This document shows, one piece after another, positions 34,783 to 49,775 of a stretch of DNA of 64,000 bases. The stretch spans positions 806,001-870,000 of the forward strand of contig JAJKFH010003229.1 of assembly GCA_023333565.1 (NCBI GenBank), in the 5' to 3' direction. The notes beneath the pieces were generated by a model. It was not told the origin of the DNA and did no database searches. It saw only the letters and a program-made list of their open reading frames with translations. A program made the position numbers and the translations under genes. The first letter of the stretch is position 1. Each line of letters opens with the position of its first letter. Source of the DNA: Puffinus mauretanicus. Its lineage: Eukaryota > Chordata > Aves > Procellariiformes > Procellariidae.

Positions 34783-37700
34783 CATCACCTCTGGAGAGTT
34801 TGAGATCAGTTTGCTTTGTTTTGATCCATCTTCTTACCCAAACAGTAAGAGAAGCACTACAGTCCAACAGCAAATTTCCCTACTGGACCAAACATGCTGT
34901 CAATGTCATTTTGCCTACTTGACAAGAAACACAGAGGTCCCATTTCCATGATTTTTTTTCAGAATAAAAGCAGAAACAATTTTGTTGTTGTGATTGTAAC
35001 ATCTTTGTGGGTAAGCCCACAAAGAGGAAAAAAGAAACATATCTCTTGCTTTTCAGTCCCACGCCTCAACAAAGCTTCAAGGTCAACCACCACATTACCT
35101 GATGTTGAGGATCAGTAACATGCTTAAGAATCATTGAGAAACAAAGCAAAAAGCCATGTTTTGAAAGTATTATTGCAAAGGGGTTAAAGTGTGCTATCTT
35201 TTGTGAGCACTGCAATTTCACTGACATCAGTAAAGTTACATGAGGGATGAGTTATAGAGATTATTTGCAATTCAATGTACCATGTAATTCACAATTTTCG
35301 AGATGGATTTAGTGAGTTCATGTAATCCTGCTAAGGATTCCACAATATCTGAAATGTCTCATTATTCTCTTGGATTCTAAAAATAAGCCCAAACAGTGTA
35401 CAGCTGTATCCAATTAGGTACTGGGCTATTCTTCTTCCATAAGTAGAGATCAATCCCCAATGCCAATTGCACAATGATTAGTGCAATTATTAAAAAGAAT
35501 GAAGACTTGCTTATCTCTTGGGGGTTCTTTTTTAAATTTGCGGAATAACTTAGACAAATCTTTAAGCCCTTCAAAAGCATAGTGAGTCTTTTAACTCTAC
35601 TTTTTCCCTAGAAAATATTAGTTTCAGTCTATGACCAGATTTCCTAGCATAGGTAAGATGAAAGTTGCAGGGATGACACAATATTCTTCAACTTCATTTC
35701 TTTTAAATCCCCTTACAGTCCTGTATAACTTTTTCAGAAACCTCAAGTGGGAGTCAGGTCTTCATCATTTGAGGTCCACGTATTCCACACCACATAATTT
35801 ATCCTAAGTAAAAGGTAATCCAGAGAGGTGAAGAGAAATACAATAGGTATCTGCTATGGGAATTTCCTCTACAGGAACAAAACTTGCTGCTCTTACAAGC
35901 GAAGATTTGCATAGTAAAACTCATCTACAGCCTTCTTGAGATTTATCAAAAGTAAATAAGCAACAACTGTATGTACAGTTAATTAATGTTATTTGACTGA
36001 AGACAATAGAGGTACAAGGAGGTAGTCCACTTAAAACCCAGACTGTGGTGAATTTTCTCTTGGGTCTGAACACGAAGCGGTTCAAATCTGCTTCCCAAAA
36101 CTATAGTAGGCTGGCATAAACTCAGAACTATTGTGACTCAATATTCTGTTTCACAATTTTTTTCTCTGATCTAGAAGCAGCGATATGTTGCAATTAAACT
36201 AACTTCTCTGTGTGTCATTTAATTTCTGATAGGACTCTGAGAAGCCCATGGGGAGTGTCCTCCTCCTTTTCAATGGATTCATGATGTGGCTGGTTTAGGG
36301 ACTACAAAAACAATGGTCCAAATATTCACGTATATTTCCTCCTTCACATAAAGACATAAAAAAGGTGCAACTTCAAATTTTTATGTAAAGCAAACTAATG
36401 TTGAACAAGCGCAATCTATGTGGTAGTTTTTCACAATGAAAACTACTCATAAGTGGTGTTGCAAATAACACATAGAATATTTATTAACATTCCAACTACA
36501 AACCAGAACTATCCTTCATCATTTTTAAGAACGACATGTAAAAAAAATTTCCGAAAACTGATGAAAATATTTTAAATAAATTATTTGCAAACAAAAACAT
36601 TCAAAGATATTAAAAATCCAAAAACTCTGCAAATTATCATGAACTGGGGGAGAGGGGCGGAAGTCTCTGGCCATGGTTATCATATAAAACTATCCAGAAT
36701 GAGGCGAGGGGATCATTTTGTCAAAGTCTCAACTGGTGACAATTAGCTTCCTTACACTGTACCAGCCTAGTGTTATGCCAAATTAACTCAACAGATGTTT
36801 TGTTCTGCAGCAACTGAGATAAACAGTTATCAACTCTTTACTTATAAATCTATTACCTGCAATTTCTACTCTTCTGTATTTCTGCTTTTTATAAAATAAC
36901 TCAGTAAATTAACTTGTAGTGAAGCACCCCTGGTAAAGGTATTTCTAACCAAGAAAATCAGGATAACAAATTAACATTTTATCCATTAACATATTACTTT
37001 ATCACTGACTAACAAAAACGCACTTCAAGGAGGCTTCTCTATTGCTTCAAAATAGTTTCATGAAAATGCTGTTATTCCTATTCTGCTACAGAACCTGGGG
37101 CTTGATTCCTTCCCTGTCACAGATGTGGTTATGCAAACAGGCACTCCCTCAAATATTCAAACTGAATATCTTTCAAACACAGAACTCAGTAATATTCTAC
37201 AAACCTGATAGAAGCTTGGTTTAACAATTATCAGTGCTGCAGATCACAAGTGAGTCAAAACTGTTGCCTACTGCTGTGATGGCTGAAAGAAATCAATAAT
37301 TGCTTACAATGCAAAAGATATCTACTAGTCCAAGGCTACGGATTTCACAATACCAGCCTTTATTTCCCCTGAATTTATAAAATTTCTTTACAATTACCTC
37401 TCTCATCAGAAGAAACACTTTTTACTTTAATTTATATGGAAATAATTTTACCCTTTTAAGTGTCCTATGTTAACAAGCCATTAAAGGATGCAGGAGCTCT
37501 TTCCAAGTCCTATGAAAAAAGGTGTTGGTAGCCCTTGCTGGGCTTTTAGGGGACCTTTCAAATATTGTAGGCGAATGAGATCCTTCAGTACTCACCTTTT
37601 AATGTGCAGTTTATTCTACAATAGAGAGGGAAGCAAAGACAGTCATTCAGAGACAGAGGGCTCCAACTAGAAGAGGAAGAACCTCAGGTGTAGAGGTGGT

Positions 37701-40700
37701 TCAAATGGTCTTACAGTAGGAATAAAAAGTAACAAAATAACAGTGGATAAATGGAAATGAAGGCTGGGGAATGGGATTACCTTAGCCTATTGTTACTGTC
37801 AAATACTTGGAAACATCAGGCCATAAGAGGAATAAGGAAAATATGGTTTCAGATCATGCTAATTGCTATGTACAATTGAGCACTAAAAAACAGTGTTTTG
37901 TGGGTACCTCACTTGTGTAAGGAAATGTGGGGGTTTTAGTAGTTTAGAATGTATCAGAGTGCTATCCTTCCCTTCTTGCCACAGGTCAGGTGTTTGCAAT
38001 ATGAAAAGAAATTAGATTTTCATATTCATTGCTTTCTAATGATCCTTTGGCATGCTAATATTACCTCCCCACTCCCGAGGAATACATTTTGGGAAGGAAA
38101 ATCTTAATTAGCTGCTACAAAATAATATATTTTGTGAGTGCCCAAAAGGTAATAGAAATCTCCATCAAAAAGAATATATGTTGTAAGCAATGACTAGTAA
38201 ATGGGCCAACGTTAATATTCTTAAGGATGTTTCCATGGAAAATATCACCTCGAGGTTGATATTGTGCCTAGAACCATAAAAAAGAAAGGGATAAATTTTT
38301 TTATCTCAACTGGGTACAGATGATTATATAGAATTCCAAGTGATAAAGGCCACATAAGGCTGATAGAGCAGAATGCAAGAAAAAATGCTTTAAGGTGGAC
38401 TTTGAGTGAAGAAATGTGCAAGAATATGGCAGGAAAAAATGCAAAAGGGATGCTTCTGGACATAAACATTTTAAAGCTGGATGGGAACAGGTATCCCAAC
38501 TAATGTAAAATTAGACATAAGATTAGCAAAAGTGAAATACATGAATGAAATAGAACCTTATGTCACAATAACTCTAATTAAATGTAAAAGTGGAATTTAA
38601 CTAAAATATCTACAATATCGAAGGGAAAGGGTCTTTTTGCAAAAGCATTAAAGAAGCCCTTGTTTAATGGTGCATGAAGCCAGCCAGCACACTGGCAATT
38701 TTAGTAGTAGTGTCAGGTCACTCATTTCTGCTGAGCATCTCTGTTTTGTTGTTGTTTCAGGCATCTCTCTTCCTTTCCATTGCCTGAGCAGTTGACAGTA
38801 TTGGGATTTCTTTATTCTTGAACTGAATGGCAAACTATCACACGGAAAGTGATGAAAAAGTTCAACATTTTTAAAAAGGCATCTTCATAGGTCATGCTGT
38901 CTGCTTTTGCTTTGAGATACCTAAGACAGAGCAATCATATTAAAAATAAAGGAAAAACATTTCACTGAGAACAGCAAAAAACATTGGCCAAACAAAAACA
39001 ACTCCTACACATATCACATACCTCTGAGTACGCTGTGCAGCTGTGCTCAGTATACTTAGAAAACGAAAAGGCAATCATACAAACAAGAAAAAGAAAAACT
39101 CGGTCCGTAGCCTCAGACCTCTCAAGTCTCCAGCACCATCCACATAAATAGTGCAGATTTTCCAGGTGATGAGACATAGAGGCTGCACACCAGCTCACTT
39201 TGTGGGAGGGGGCTAGTTTGGATCTTTGAAGCAGAGGCGTCTGTGGAAAACATCCCCTGGCTGATGAGCTGTGGCCTCTCTCACACCATGACTCTCTCTC
39301 ACTCAGTTGCTCACCCCAACTAGGACCAGCTGAGTCTACCAAGGAGCAGACAAGTGTGTGACAAATAGCCTGGATTATGGAAAGGGTGAATGAATAGGTA
39401 ATTAAATGAATCTGTAACATCAGTCCCAATGAAATCAGGGATCTTATGGGGTGACTTAATGTACAGATCTGACATTTTCATAAGCTTTGGGTCAGAGCAT
39501 TTCCCAAGCGGGAAAAGTCCTTGATTGGTAAATAATGTATTTCAACAAATCAGAACTTCTCTTCAAAGCATTCAACAACAGATGTTTCACTATGCTGTGT
39601 CAAGAAATCAGAAGACAAGCTGTAGAAAAAGGTGAAGGTTACTGTTGTTTAATATTTTAAAAAAACAAGATAAAAATCAGTTGCAGTGACCTTATGCTGG
39701 GAAAAGATAATTCATGATTCATTTGTACATGACTGGAAGATAAAATATCATAAAAAAAAAAGAAATGAAGCTGTGCAAGTCTAATTCTTAAATATAGTAT
39801 GGATGGCAACAATAACTCAACCCTTCTCTCTAGCAGTGGGATGATCAGATATATAAGTGACAAATTGCAAAGCACGAACAAGAACACGTTTGATCTTCAG
39901 GGCATAACTTGTCCTTGATCTAGAAGTGGAAAGTGACATTTACTCATGCTTCAAAATGATAATGGAAGCAATAATGTGCAGAATCACTGCTACAGATGGC
40001 AAAAGTTCGGAAAACAAAGCAAGCAAGTGTTCTTCACGATAATAGGAATAGTTGTTTCCATAAAGTCTTACTATTTTATGATAAGTGCCTTGAACATTTT
40101 CAAAACTATAAATACATAATTTTCAGGACTCAAACAAAAATGTTTAGTTTTAAAAATGAAACGTAAATTCTACTTTATAGACAAACTGAATGGTGCATGT
40201 TTTTGTCAGCTCTTAAGTTTTCGCTCTATTTTAGCTTTAGAAGAAATATGTTGCTTGAAGGTCAGTAAACAATAGGCCTTTTCTTCCCTTGACACTGACC
40301 TATAAATATTAGCTTCAGTCCTGGTTCAGTGACAAGATACGGCCAGCAGAACATTCTTAACAATGCTGTGATTTGCTCACATAGGTATAACTTATAGACA
40401 GTAGCTTCAGACTTAAATTATTCTTGTGAGAAAATGTCAAACCACAAAACAATATTTGTGTTGTGCAATTGTCCCTTAGAATAAGCTTTTCTAAACATAA
40501 TTAAAAGGAGTATGCATACAATGAGCATATATCTTTTTTTACACGAGGTCTCCTAAAATTATTCCAGAACAAATTCTTATTTACTTTGGAAAAAGACTGT
40601 TCAGTGAAAACCATCTCATAAAGCACTTTCATAAAGCAAATATTTCCAATTATTTAAATTCAGCCATTCAGCCATTCAGCCAATTGCCATTCAGCTAATA

Positions 40701-43010
40701 TGCTGATATCATTCCTGCCATTTCAAGAGCTAGAACTTTTCTGTTTCTTTCACTATTACACAGAGAAATGAGAAACAAAATCATATTAAAGTTTTTAAAA
40801 AATAATTAAAAAAAATCTATCAGAGACCCAGGCCCTTTGCAGCCATGCATATTCTGCCAAGCTCATAGAAAAATCTCACTGAATTAGTTCTGGTGGGACA
40901 ATTAATTTCTCCAGCCTATTTCCATTTACAGAAGCTATATGCAAGAAGGTTTTAAAAGGCAAAGTCAATCCTTGTATTACAGGGCTGCTATGTTGGACCC
41001 AACACTATTAAGAGGAATCATACCTGAATTAAATATTTTTCGAATTTTGAGAAGAAAAGCTGCAACACAGCTTTATCTGGACTTAAAGAATGCACTGGTT
41101 AGTCTTCTGTTGAGCCTTCACACAAGAGGAAGACCTAACAGAGATAGCTTTTGTACCTCATATCATACCAACTGCGTGGCCCATTTATGTAGACAGAAGT
41201 TAAATTTGCTTCGCGTACACATGCATATCACTTTTCAAAGGCCCATCAAGATTTTGTCTTCAATTAACAAACCACATCCCCACACCAGTCTATACATTCT
41301 TTAACACAACAGAATACATTTCAAAGACAAACTGAAATAATGAAATAGCTAATTTTAAATGTCTCCTGTGCGGTGAATGTTGGAAGAAAACATGGAAAAC
41401 ATTACAGGGAATACAAGATGTATCTCATAATTCCCCTTCTACACATACAACATTGTCCCTGAAGACAAGCATTTTCTGAAGACCCCATAAGACTTGGGCT
41501 GGCCCTTTCATTCTATTTCGGGAGCTGTTTGTAGTTTCTCTTCATTTTAAGAATCCCACAGCTCTTTTTCTATAGAACCCAGCCATCTGACCTTTCCCTT
41601 CTGAGTCTGTGTTTGCTCAGCGATGTTCTGCAATAGCAGCCTTTTTGCTGGAAAGGTGACTTGTCCCACACAACAGAACTCTGCTGAGCAATGGGGAGTC
41701 ATCCTGTCCCACTGCTACCTACTCAGTCTCTTCAGCAGAGCAGACATCTACTGACACTTTCTTCCTCATCCGAGAGCAGGAGTCCAGAGGTGCCTCCACC
41801 AACAGCTTTTGCAGGCCAGCCCTGCCAAACATTAACATGCCTGAAGGTGGACCCTATGATGGTTGTCTCTTCTGCGTTTCACAGCCAAGGGGACATCTTT
41901 CTACTACATAAACTTTCATAAACCAAGAATATATCGATTGCCCAGACTTACAACATTTTCAGATGATCTACAATGCTGTAGGCCCTACGAAGCATTACCA
42001 GCAGGTTGGAACAACTCCAGTAAAAAGAATGTGTAAATATAGACAGACATGTACAAATTTATTTAAGTACTTACATAAGAAATTGAACATACACCTAGAA
42101 TTTTAGATATGCTACTCTCAGTGAAAGTGCATTCCTTAAAAACTAAAACAAACAAACAAACAAAACTCCCCACCAATCCCTTTCACTCTATTACACCACT
42201 TTCATCTTTGTAAATATTCACAAATCCTAAAGGAAAGCTAGCTTTTTTAATGTTTTCTTTCAAAATCAATAAAACTCCTAACCATGTTTATAAAATCCCT
42301 GTATTTTACATAATACAGAAAGAAACACACAAAATGTGAAAACATTGCAATATAGGAAAACGTCTGCAAAACAGCATTTATTATCACTTAAGTTATATAA
42401 TCATTTTCTACCCCAACACATAGTATAGAGTAGAGAAGAAACAGATCACAACTGAGGAAGACACAAATTAAGGCTGTGTTTTGTTCCCGCCTCATAAAAG
42501 ATAACATTTTTAATACAGCAGATGATAACATTTTTTTGTTGAAATGTTTTAAAGCTTTTGACAGGTTTAAAATTCATGAAGCAGAACAAAATCTCAGTGC
42601 GAGATGGAGAACTGTGACAAACTATTTTTATTGTGCATCGGTCTCCTACCGCTAAGCACAGTAATGAAAACACAGGCCTTATGTGAACACAGGAACACAT
42701 ACTCTGGAAGCCTCAGTACACAAACTAATCTTTCCCATATCAATCCATTACAACATTTTAAAGTAACCAAATAAAAAATCCTTCAGAAACAATGCTCTGT
42801 TTGCACTGATTTATTGCAAAAAAAAAAAAAAAGTTTTCAACAGTTTCTCTACTTTCATAATCACTTTCTCTCTGTGCTACCCTTCATACAAAGAAGAAAT
42901 ACTCGAAGTGCACACCAAGACATGTGGAAGTCAATCAACATCTTTCTCCTTACATAAAGTAATCCTGGTGGATACCCCACATACTTTTCTTTCTTATTCA
43001 GTCATCTTTA
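34783..43010. other. Unassigned AT-rich sequence
   Basis: More than 8 kb without a recognisable gene. The longest frame is 155 codons on minus (38962-39429), and a 121-codon plus frame lies at 40939-41304. Neither has a domain I recognise. ATTCAGCC-type short tandem units occur at 40658-40696. (CAAA)n-like sequence lies near 42145-42165. Confidence 0.45.
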
Positions 43011-43090
43011 TGTCTTTTCAGTGCTTTCCTTTCTTCTCACTGTCTTTTCAGTGCTCCTCCTTCTTCTCACTGTCTTTTCAGTGCTCCCCT
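43011..43090 (+). repeat. 30-bp tandem repeat, about 2.7 copies
   Basis: TGTCTTTTCAGTGCTTTCCT and its continuation TTCTTCTCAC recur with a period of exactly 30 bp, starting at 43011, 43041 and 43071. The second copy differs at a few bases. This is a small, young-looking minisatellite. Confidence 0.88.
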
Positions 43091-46000
43091 GTACTGGTTA
43101 GAGCAGAGTCTTTCTGAAGTCAGAACATATTCTGTTATGTGGTCCACAATATTTTAAAAATAAAACAACACACCCTTCCTTCCTCCAATAATGGCCAGAT
43201 GAGTGAAGCCCCCCAAAGCACAGCAGAACTCTGTCTCCAGCTGAGTGTGGCCATCGTTCCTTGTGGAGCCACAGCCTCCTTGAAATTCATCTTTTACTCC
43301 TGTTATTCTAACTTTGGTATTGTCATTTTGCATATTCCTATACAGCATGCCAGAATGCACATCTGATTCAATTTGATTGCAAACTCACAGATACGGTCAT
43401 CCTATGATATGACTGCCTCAATGATGTAACTAAAGGTTAAAAAAAAAAAAGAATACATATATTTTTTGCCAAAGTTACTGTCTTTTTCTGAAAAAATAGC
43501 ACTGATGGAAATCTGTAGCCTGGTAAACTGAACCCCAAACCAACCCTCTGTATCTGAAACACAGAAGAAGACCACAGTTAATTTTTTTTTTATTTGCCTA
43601 TATACACCTAAAAAAAGGTGTAATATAGCTTAGTGGTAATCCCTGCTTCCAGAAATAATAGTCCGACAGATGCCCATTAGAAAAACAAAGAAAATCTGTA
43701 GCATAAATTGACTCTCCATAGACACCATAGTAAAGAACAAAATCTCTAACAGCCTCCATAATTTCCTAAAGGCTTCTTTACAATAAAGCTTACCTTATTC
43801 AAAGCCAACGCCATAGGAGACTTACTGTTCAAGAGAAGATTGACTCTTAGATAAGGAAACAACAGGTAGCAGGTAAGCTTGTGACATTTGGCACAACAGA
43901 ATTTCTGTTGAAGCATGATATCTTAATTCTTCTCAAATGGCAGTGAATAGTATTCAGCATCTCAAACAGACAAAACTGTGATTTTCTACTTTTAAGAAAA
44001 CCTTTCCCAAAATAACACACTTTCTGGGCAGCATCAATTTAAATGAAAAAATGTCTTCCAGTTGCAAGAATGGAGGGGAAGGAATCATGTGGAAAAAGGT
44101 TATTCAATGGTAAAGAAAGGTTATTCAATGGTAAATCACCATGAAATCAAATGGAAAATTCTTTCCCTCTGCCTTGTTGTATTATATTTGCTCATTAACA
44201 CAAGACATGCAGTAATACCTTTCTTAGCTTTTATTCTAAGTTGAGCTCCATATTGTTTGCATTACTCCAGTAAGCAACCAATAGTGTAAATGGCATTGAT
44301 ACAGAAAAACATCATCATGTGGTAAAGCATGTAACTATGTATGTGTGTGCTGACTTAAGCCCACAAAACAAGTCATTTTTGTTAAGGAGACTGCCATTAG
44401 ATACTCAAAAAAGAAATTCTCAGTTCTACAGTAAAGTGTAAAATAAAATCCTACAGACACTTTTCCCTTTTCAGTCTTTACCAATTCATCTTTCCTCCAG
44501 ATGAAAATTTATCTTTCATATATTTTTTAAGTTATTGGAGTTCAGCTAACGCAGTTTTTTATCACAGTCTACGTATATTTAATCTACTATAATAAAGTCT
44601 CAAACCCTTACAAATTTTGATTATTTGCCACTATACTGAGCTATTCTACCTCTAGTAGAAAAAAAATCCTCATCTAACCAACCCACCCACCTTCCTCCCA
44701 CAAAATTTCTCATGAAATGTAATTAAGTACCATCCCACACTGAGGGTGAATCACCACGAATACAGAACTGTGGGATTAAGTCTGGTCTATTTTCTAGATA
44801 ACTTGTATTTCTAAACTGCCAATTAACTGATTTAACGTGATTGCTAATGACTGCTTATCTATATGCAACTGAAGCTTCAAAATCAGTTGTCAAATTCAAA
44901 AGATATCATTCTGCCCTTTGTTAACTTATCTGATGAAGAAAAACACTCTGGCAGATAAAATAGTCCAAAATTCAAGGTTTCATTTCATTGGAAACTCTGT
45001 AGGATGAGAAACGGAAATTGGGATGGTGCTGTATCATTAATAAAACTGATTTTAATTGTTAAGTTTGCATACTGAATAACCTGTCTTTGGCCAGTGTATG
45101 CAGTGGTTTATTTAAACCTGAGACTTCATTGCTTAAAAAATATCAAATCAAAATGAAATATAAAAAAATTATCCAAACCCTGGATATACTGCTGAAGAAC
45201 AAGACCATAGAAATGTGTGGGGTTTGGTTTTCCATGTTTTAAGTTTAAAACCTGGTGATGCAATGGTTCTAATTCATCAGTTCTGAACTCAGATATATTC
45301 TCTGTGAAAAGACTTACTGCTTAACATTGTTAAGAAATTATTAACAAATACATGAATTTTCAAAAAACTCCATTGTCAACTTTTGTATAGATTCTGTTTG
45401 TATTTATTTGAACACCACCATTTGCTTTATAATAACTAGGAGTGATATGTACATTTTCCTTTCCTCATGGAATTCCTGAAACGTGAAGGTATGTAAACAA
45501 TTATATACTTGAGATCTTTCTAAATTAGTGCTGACACACTAAGATAATAAAAAGGGACTCTGAAAGACATGCAATGATGATATTGCACCTCTGGTATCTC
45601 AGTAAATTACATGTCTACAGTTTTGAGACTGCAATTTTAGAATGATATTATTCTAGCCATGCAAAGTCCCTCTTGCTTCCTTTAATGAATCGAAGGTCTT
45701 AGGGAGTACTGCAAGCAGCTTATTAAATTAAATTGTTTTCTCAAAGAAATGCCTCAAGGCAAAAATATGTGATTGATTACAGAATAAACAGGTTTTAAAT
45801 CACAGTGTTTGTTTCTGTTATAAGCTATGAAGTAGGAGGAGGAGGACACTGCTGATTCAAGCATCAGTACAGGAGCAGAAAAAATTTCCAGGACCAATAA
45901 TAATGCAAAATATTCCTTCTTTTTGTATAATCACATATTCAAAATAGAAGCTCTCTCAGCATACCTTAATCAAGTTATCAAGTATAACTTTAGTGCACCA

Positions 46001-49000
46001 GGTGGTCTGAAGAATTCCAGCAGTCATTGAATAAGAATATGTTTATTTATCTGCCATTATAGCGTCGTAGGTCCCTGGTGCTTTGACCGTATAGGCTGCA
46101 AAACGTATTATCTTCTTAGTAGAGAGAAGGGGGTTGTACTAAAATTTTCACACCACTTCTAGTAGAAAACAAGACAAACAAACACTGGATGACTGAGAAG
46201 CATCTAAATTATCATCTCATTAATACAAGTCATCCTGCTACTCTGGCTGCTGACACTGTCCAAATTCTTAAAAATAAGCCAGTGTCATTTTCCCATAGGA
46301 ATACTATTTTCAAAGGCAGCCTTTTAGAAACAGCAGCCCGAATGTTATCCATTTGATTTTTTTTTTTGATCTCGGCAAAGGTCTGAAAGCTCAAACTGAT
46401 ATTTTAGTTCTAATGTTAGGTTTTTATTGGTCTACAGCTGATGTTTGAATGGCTGAAGGTTGCAGAAGCAAAATAACCATGGAAGGATAAATTACTAATC
46501 AACATATGGCCAGGAGATCCAAATTCCTAAAACCATTTCCCATTCCTTTCTTAAGGCCCCATAGGAAGGGCAGTGATTTGTGAGAAGTGATGGACCTACA
46601 GAACTACATTTAAATGGAATTTATGGTATGGTAGGGAACCGCAGATGCTGAAGTAGCCTGAAGAGGGATGTATTGGTATCACCTGTCCCTAAATCTCCAC
46701 ACAAAAACCCATATAATGCTGGTGGAAAGGATCAGCAAAAAGCATTATCATAGGCAGGATGATCAGCTAGTTTTAACAAGGATATTCCAGTTCCAGCATG
46801 ATTTTGTTAGGACAAAGACCAACACATTTTAACCATAGATTTGTTGCAAGAAGCTTCAAATTAAACCACCAGACATGCACCTGGCATATAAACTAGATAT
46901 TAGGCTTAGCAGCATCTGAGGAGACTATATGCTTTGGGAATTTACCACAATGTACAAAATCTCCCTAGGATGTGAAAATCAAGTTGCATGTTTAATGGTA
47001 ACTGCCTTGTAAACCTGATTAAAATCAGATCATCAAAGAGAATCTTTCTTTCTCACTACATAAAGGAGGAGAAGCATGTGCCTGCAACCTATACAGTCAG
47101 ACTGGAAAAAAACACACTATCTTCGTGTTTTTATATATATATATATATGGTCTATATATGCTGAGTATCCATACTTCACATAAGCTACATTCTCATTCTC
47201 TACTATGCTAACGTTCCCAAAGGATTGTCATAAAATAGGTAATTTCATGAACTCATCATTTCTGGGGTTTGTTCTAAAATTATGAAGTCATCATAACACT
47301 TGGAAAACCCACTTAGATAATACAGCTACAAATGGTCCTTGACAGTTAAACGTACAGTAGCAGCTTTCTGCAGCACTAAACTGAAAGTGTGCCATGTGAT
47401 TGCTTGATGTGATTGTTAAACAGGCCATAAGGCATGGAAGGGAACAAGTGTAGAAAAGTGTTAGTCAATATTTTTTTCCACTTTTCTATCAGAAAAGGTT
47501 TTTTCCACATGAATAAAATGGGGGGGTGGTTAGGAATACTATTGATATTTTTTATTTGAAAGCATCAAAATTATTAATTCCAAATTTTTCTTTGAAAAAT
47601 ACTTGACTTCAACTGCATATTCAAGTAATGGTCATATAATTAAAAAAAAATTATCTCATTACGATGTTTTCACATACACTACATAACTTTCTGAACTGAC
47701 TAATTATTTTTTTCCTCACGTGTAACTTCATAAAATAAATAAAAGACATTTTATAGCCAGAGGAGCAAAAGCATGCATAGCAGCACCTATGCATTGACAT
47801 AGATGTAGATGTACATCAAAATATGGCACTGTCTTACAGAATGACCTATATGCTAGAACCCATCTCTCTGTCCTGGAAAGCAGATGACCATTTATAGTTC
47901 CATTTTGTTTCTTCTGAATTTTGAATGGAAAAAATAAAAGTAGGAAGGATTTCTGGTTTTCCTTAACAGACAGAAAAAGCTGAAACTTTTCCCCATACTT
48001 ATTAATATATTTATGATGCATGGCACAGACAGCACTATGAAAGCAATTAGCCAGTAAAGCTTCCCACAGTGGCTAATTCTTTTTTCTTCAAAGATGTGAG
48101 AGCCCATCTCTTAAAGAGATGTCTATCAGCTCCTTGTGCAGCTATCAAACCCCACTGCTGACTCTTGTTCAGGCTTTCTTACCTGTTGGACCAGAATCTC
48201 ACAAAGAGGTGAAAGGAGAGGAACTTTCGCTTTAGGTCCAGCTCTGTTATAAACTGATGGCAATAGTGGTTTACAATGTAATATAACGAAAGAAAATTGT
48301 TTTTTCAATTTCAGTTAAACTTGGAGAATAATTATCTCATAGTTCATTGGTCTGTTTTTATTTAAAATGTCATTCATTTTTCATAAACACCCTAAGAAAA
48401 AAGTATTATGTAACCTAAGAGTGAACATTGGTAGAAAAGAAAAATCTAAATAGTGATAATGAATATTACAAATCCACAAGCTCTCTTTTTAAGTGTTGGG
48501 AATTGTCGATTTCAGATGTTGATACTCCAAAGTAAGTATTTTGCTGAACCAGTCTGACTGTGCAGAACTACTACATCTGCATGTATTATGTAAATTAGAT
48601 CTGGAAACACTTCTCGATTGTTTTTTTCTGCACTGAAAATTGGTATTTTACAGGCATTATGTAAATGAGATGTGGTAGAAATAGTATTTTTTTTTTCTTC
48701 CAGAGAAATTTATAAAACTTTGAAAAACTCAGTGAACTCCTGAGTATATATGTTTCAGCAAATTACAGCAAGAAAATATTTAAGATACTATCTTTCTTCT
48801 TTCCATGTTAGAAAAGAAATACTGTCATGGTTAATAAGCATTCATATTCACAATCATTTTTGTCAAGGCCAAAGGCTGAATCCAGAGTTACAGAGAGCAA
48901 TTGTGCTTATAAGGTAATTTCTTCTTGAATGAACAGTAATAAAATTCTCTTAAACGGATGCATGCTTTTATAATCCAAACATTGGCTTATGGACTTGCAG

Positions 49001-49665
49001 TGCTCCGAAGTCACAACCATTTTAGCTTCTCTGTAATTGCTACCCACACTTACAGGATTAAAGCAAATGGGAAATGCTCAATTCTAACAGTAAATTAAAG
49101 ATCTGTTGATCTTTACTGAATTATTGATATGTATGACTCCATGTACATAAGTATGATATTAACAACTGAAATGATTGCTTTTGCAATCCTCATAAGTTCA
49201 GAGAATATCTTAAAAAACTACCCTCTGGAATTTCCTATATCCCTCCAATAACTATTGAGAGACAGCCTGGACAAGTAGCACGTATTAAAATTTGATTGGC
49301 TAAAGGTAGGTAAAATAAATCCACATCTTGGAGAGCATGGTCTGTAGATACCTCTCAAATTCAAACAGAAGCTTTTTTAACAACTACCATGTTCATAACT
49401 AAGATAAGCACGATAGATAAGTTCACTACTCAACAGATAAACTGTGAAGAACAGAAGAAGCTTTCAAGAGAGCTGGGGGGGAGGAAATTAAATAAATCAC
49501 AATTTCAGTGTCTTGTCTGATTTACTCCAGATTTTGCCTGCCTATGTCTATAGTGACTTGTCAAACAGATCTGTTAGGCTTCTGTGTTTTAGAGTGCAGC
49601 TTTATAACACATCTAGTAATTAGAGAATTACCAATGTATAACATGCATTTTGTTCCTTTTCACAG
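43091..49665. other. Unassigned AT-rich sequence with minor repeats
   Basis: No gene recognised. A 21-bp direct duplication (AAAGGTTATTCAATGGTAAA) lies at 44095-44135. A (TA)n tract lies at about 47131-47148. TTATGTAAAT(T/G)AGAT recurs near 48588 and 48659. Open frames stay below 100 codons. Confidence 0.45.
47131..47148. repeat. (TA)n microsatellite
   Basis: Uninterrupted TA dinucleotides, about nine units. Confidence 0.85.
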
Positions 49666-49775
49666 ACTTTTCTTCAAAGAAAAAGAAAATTATTCACAAA
49701 AAGATAAAAAGAAATTTTAAGCTAGAACGATTCAAACCCCCGAAGCGAACATTTCTATTTGCAAAAGGTGGATAT
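49666..49775 (+). other. Exon-like segment, basic coding frame
   Basis: A 110-bp segment preceded by a pyrimidine-rich acceptor (TTCCTTTTCACAG) and followed by a good donor match (TATGTAAGG). Its open frame is very basic (KKKKIIHKKIKR, then FKLERFKPPKRTF). I recognise no family, and the frame stays open 150 bp past the donor. It could be an orphan exon of a gene spanning the window, or chance. No companion exon is evident. Confidence 0.15.

Noticed and set aside
43617..43680. TAGCTTAGTGGTAAT resembling a tRNA A box
   Set aside because: No B box (GGTTCGANTCC) at the right distance, and no cloverleaf can be drawn.
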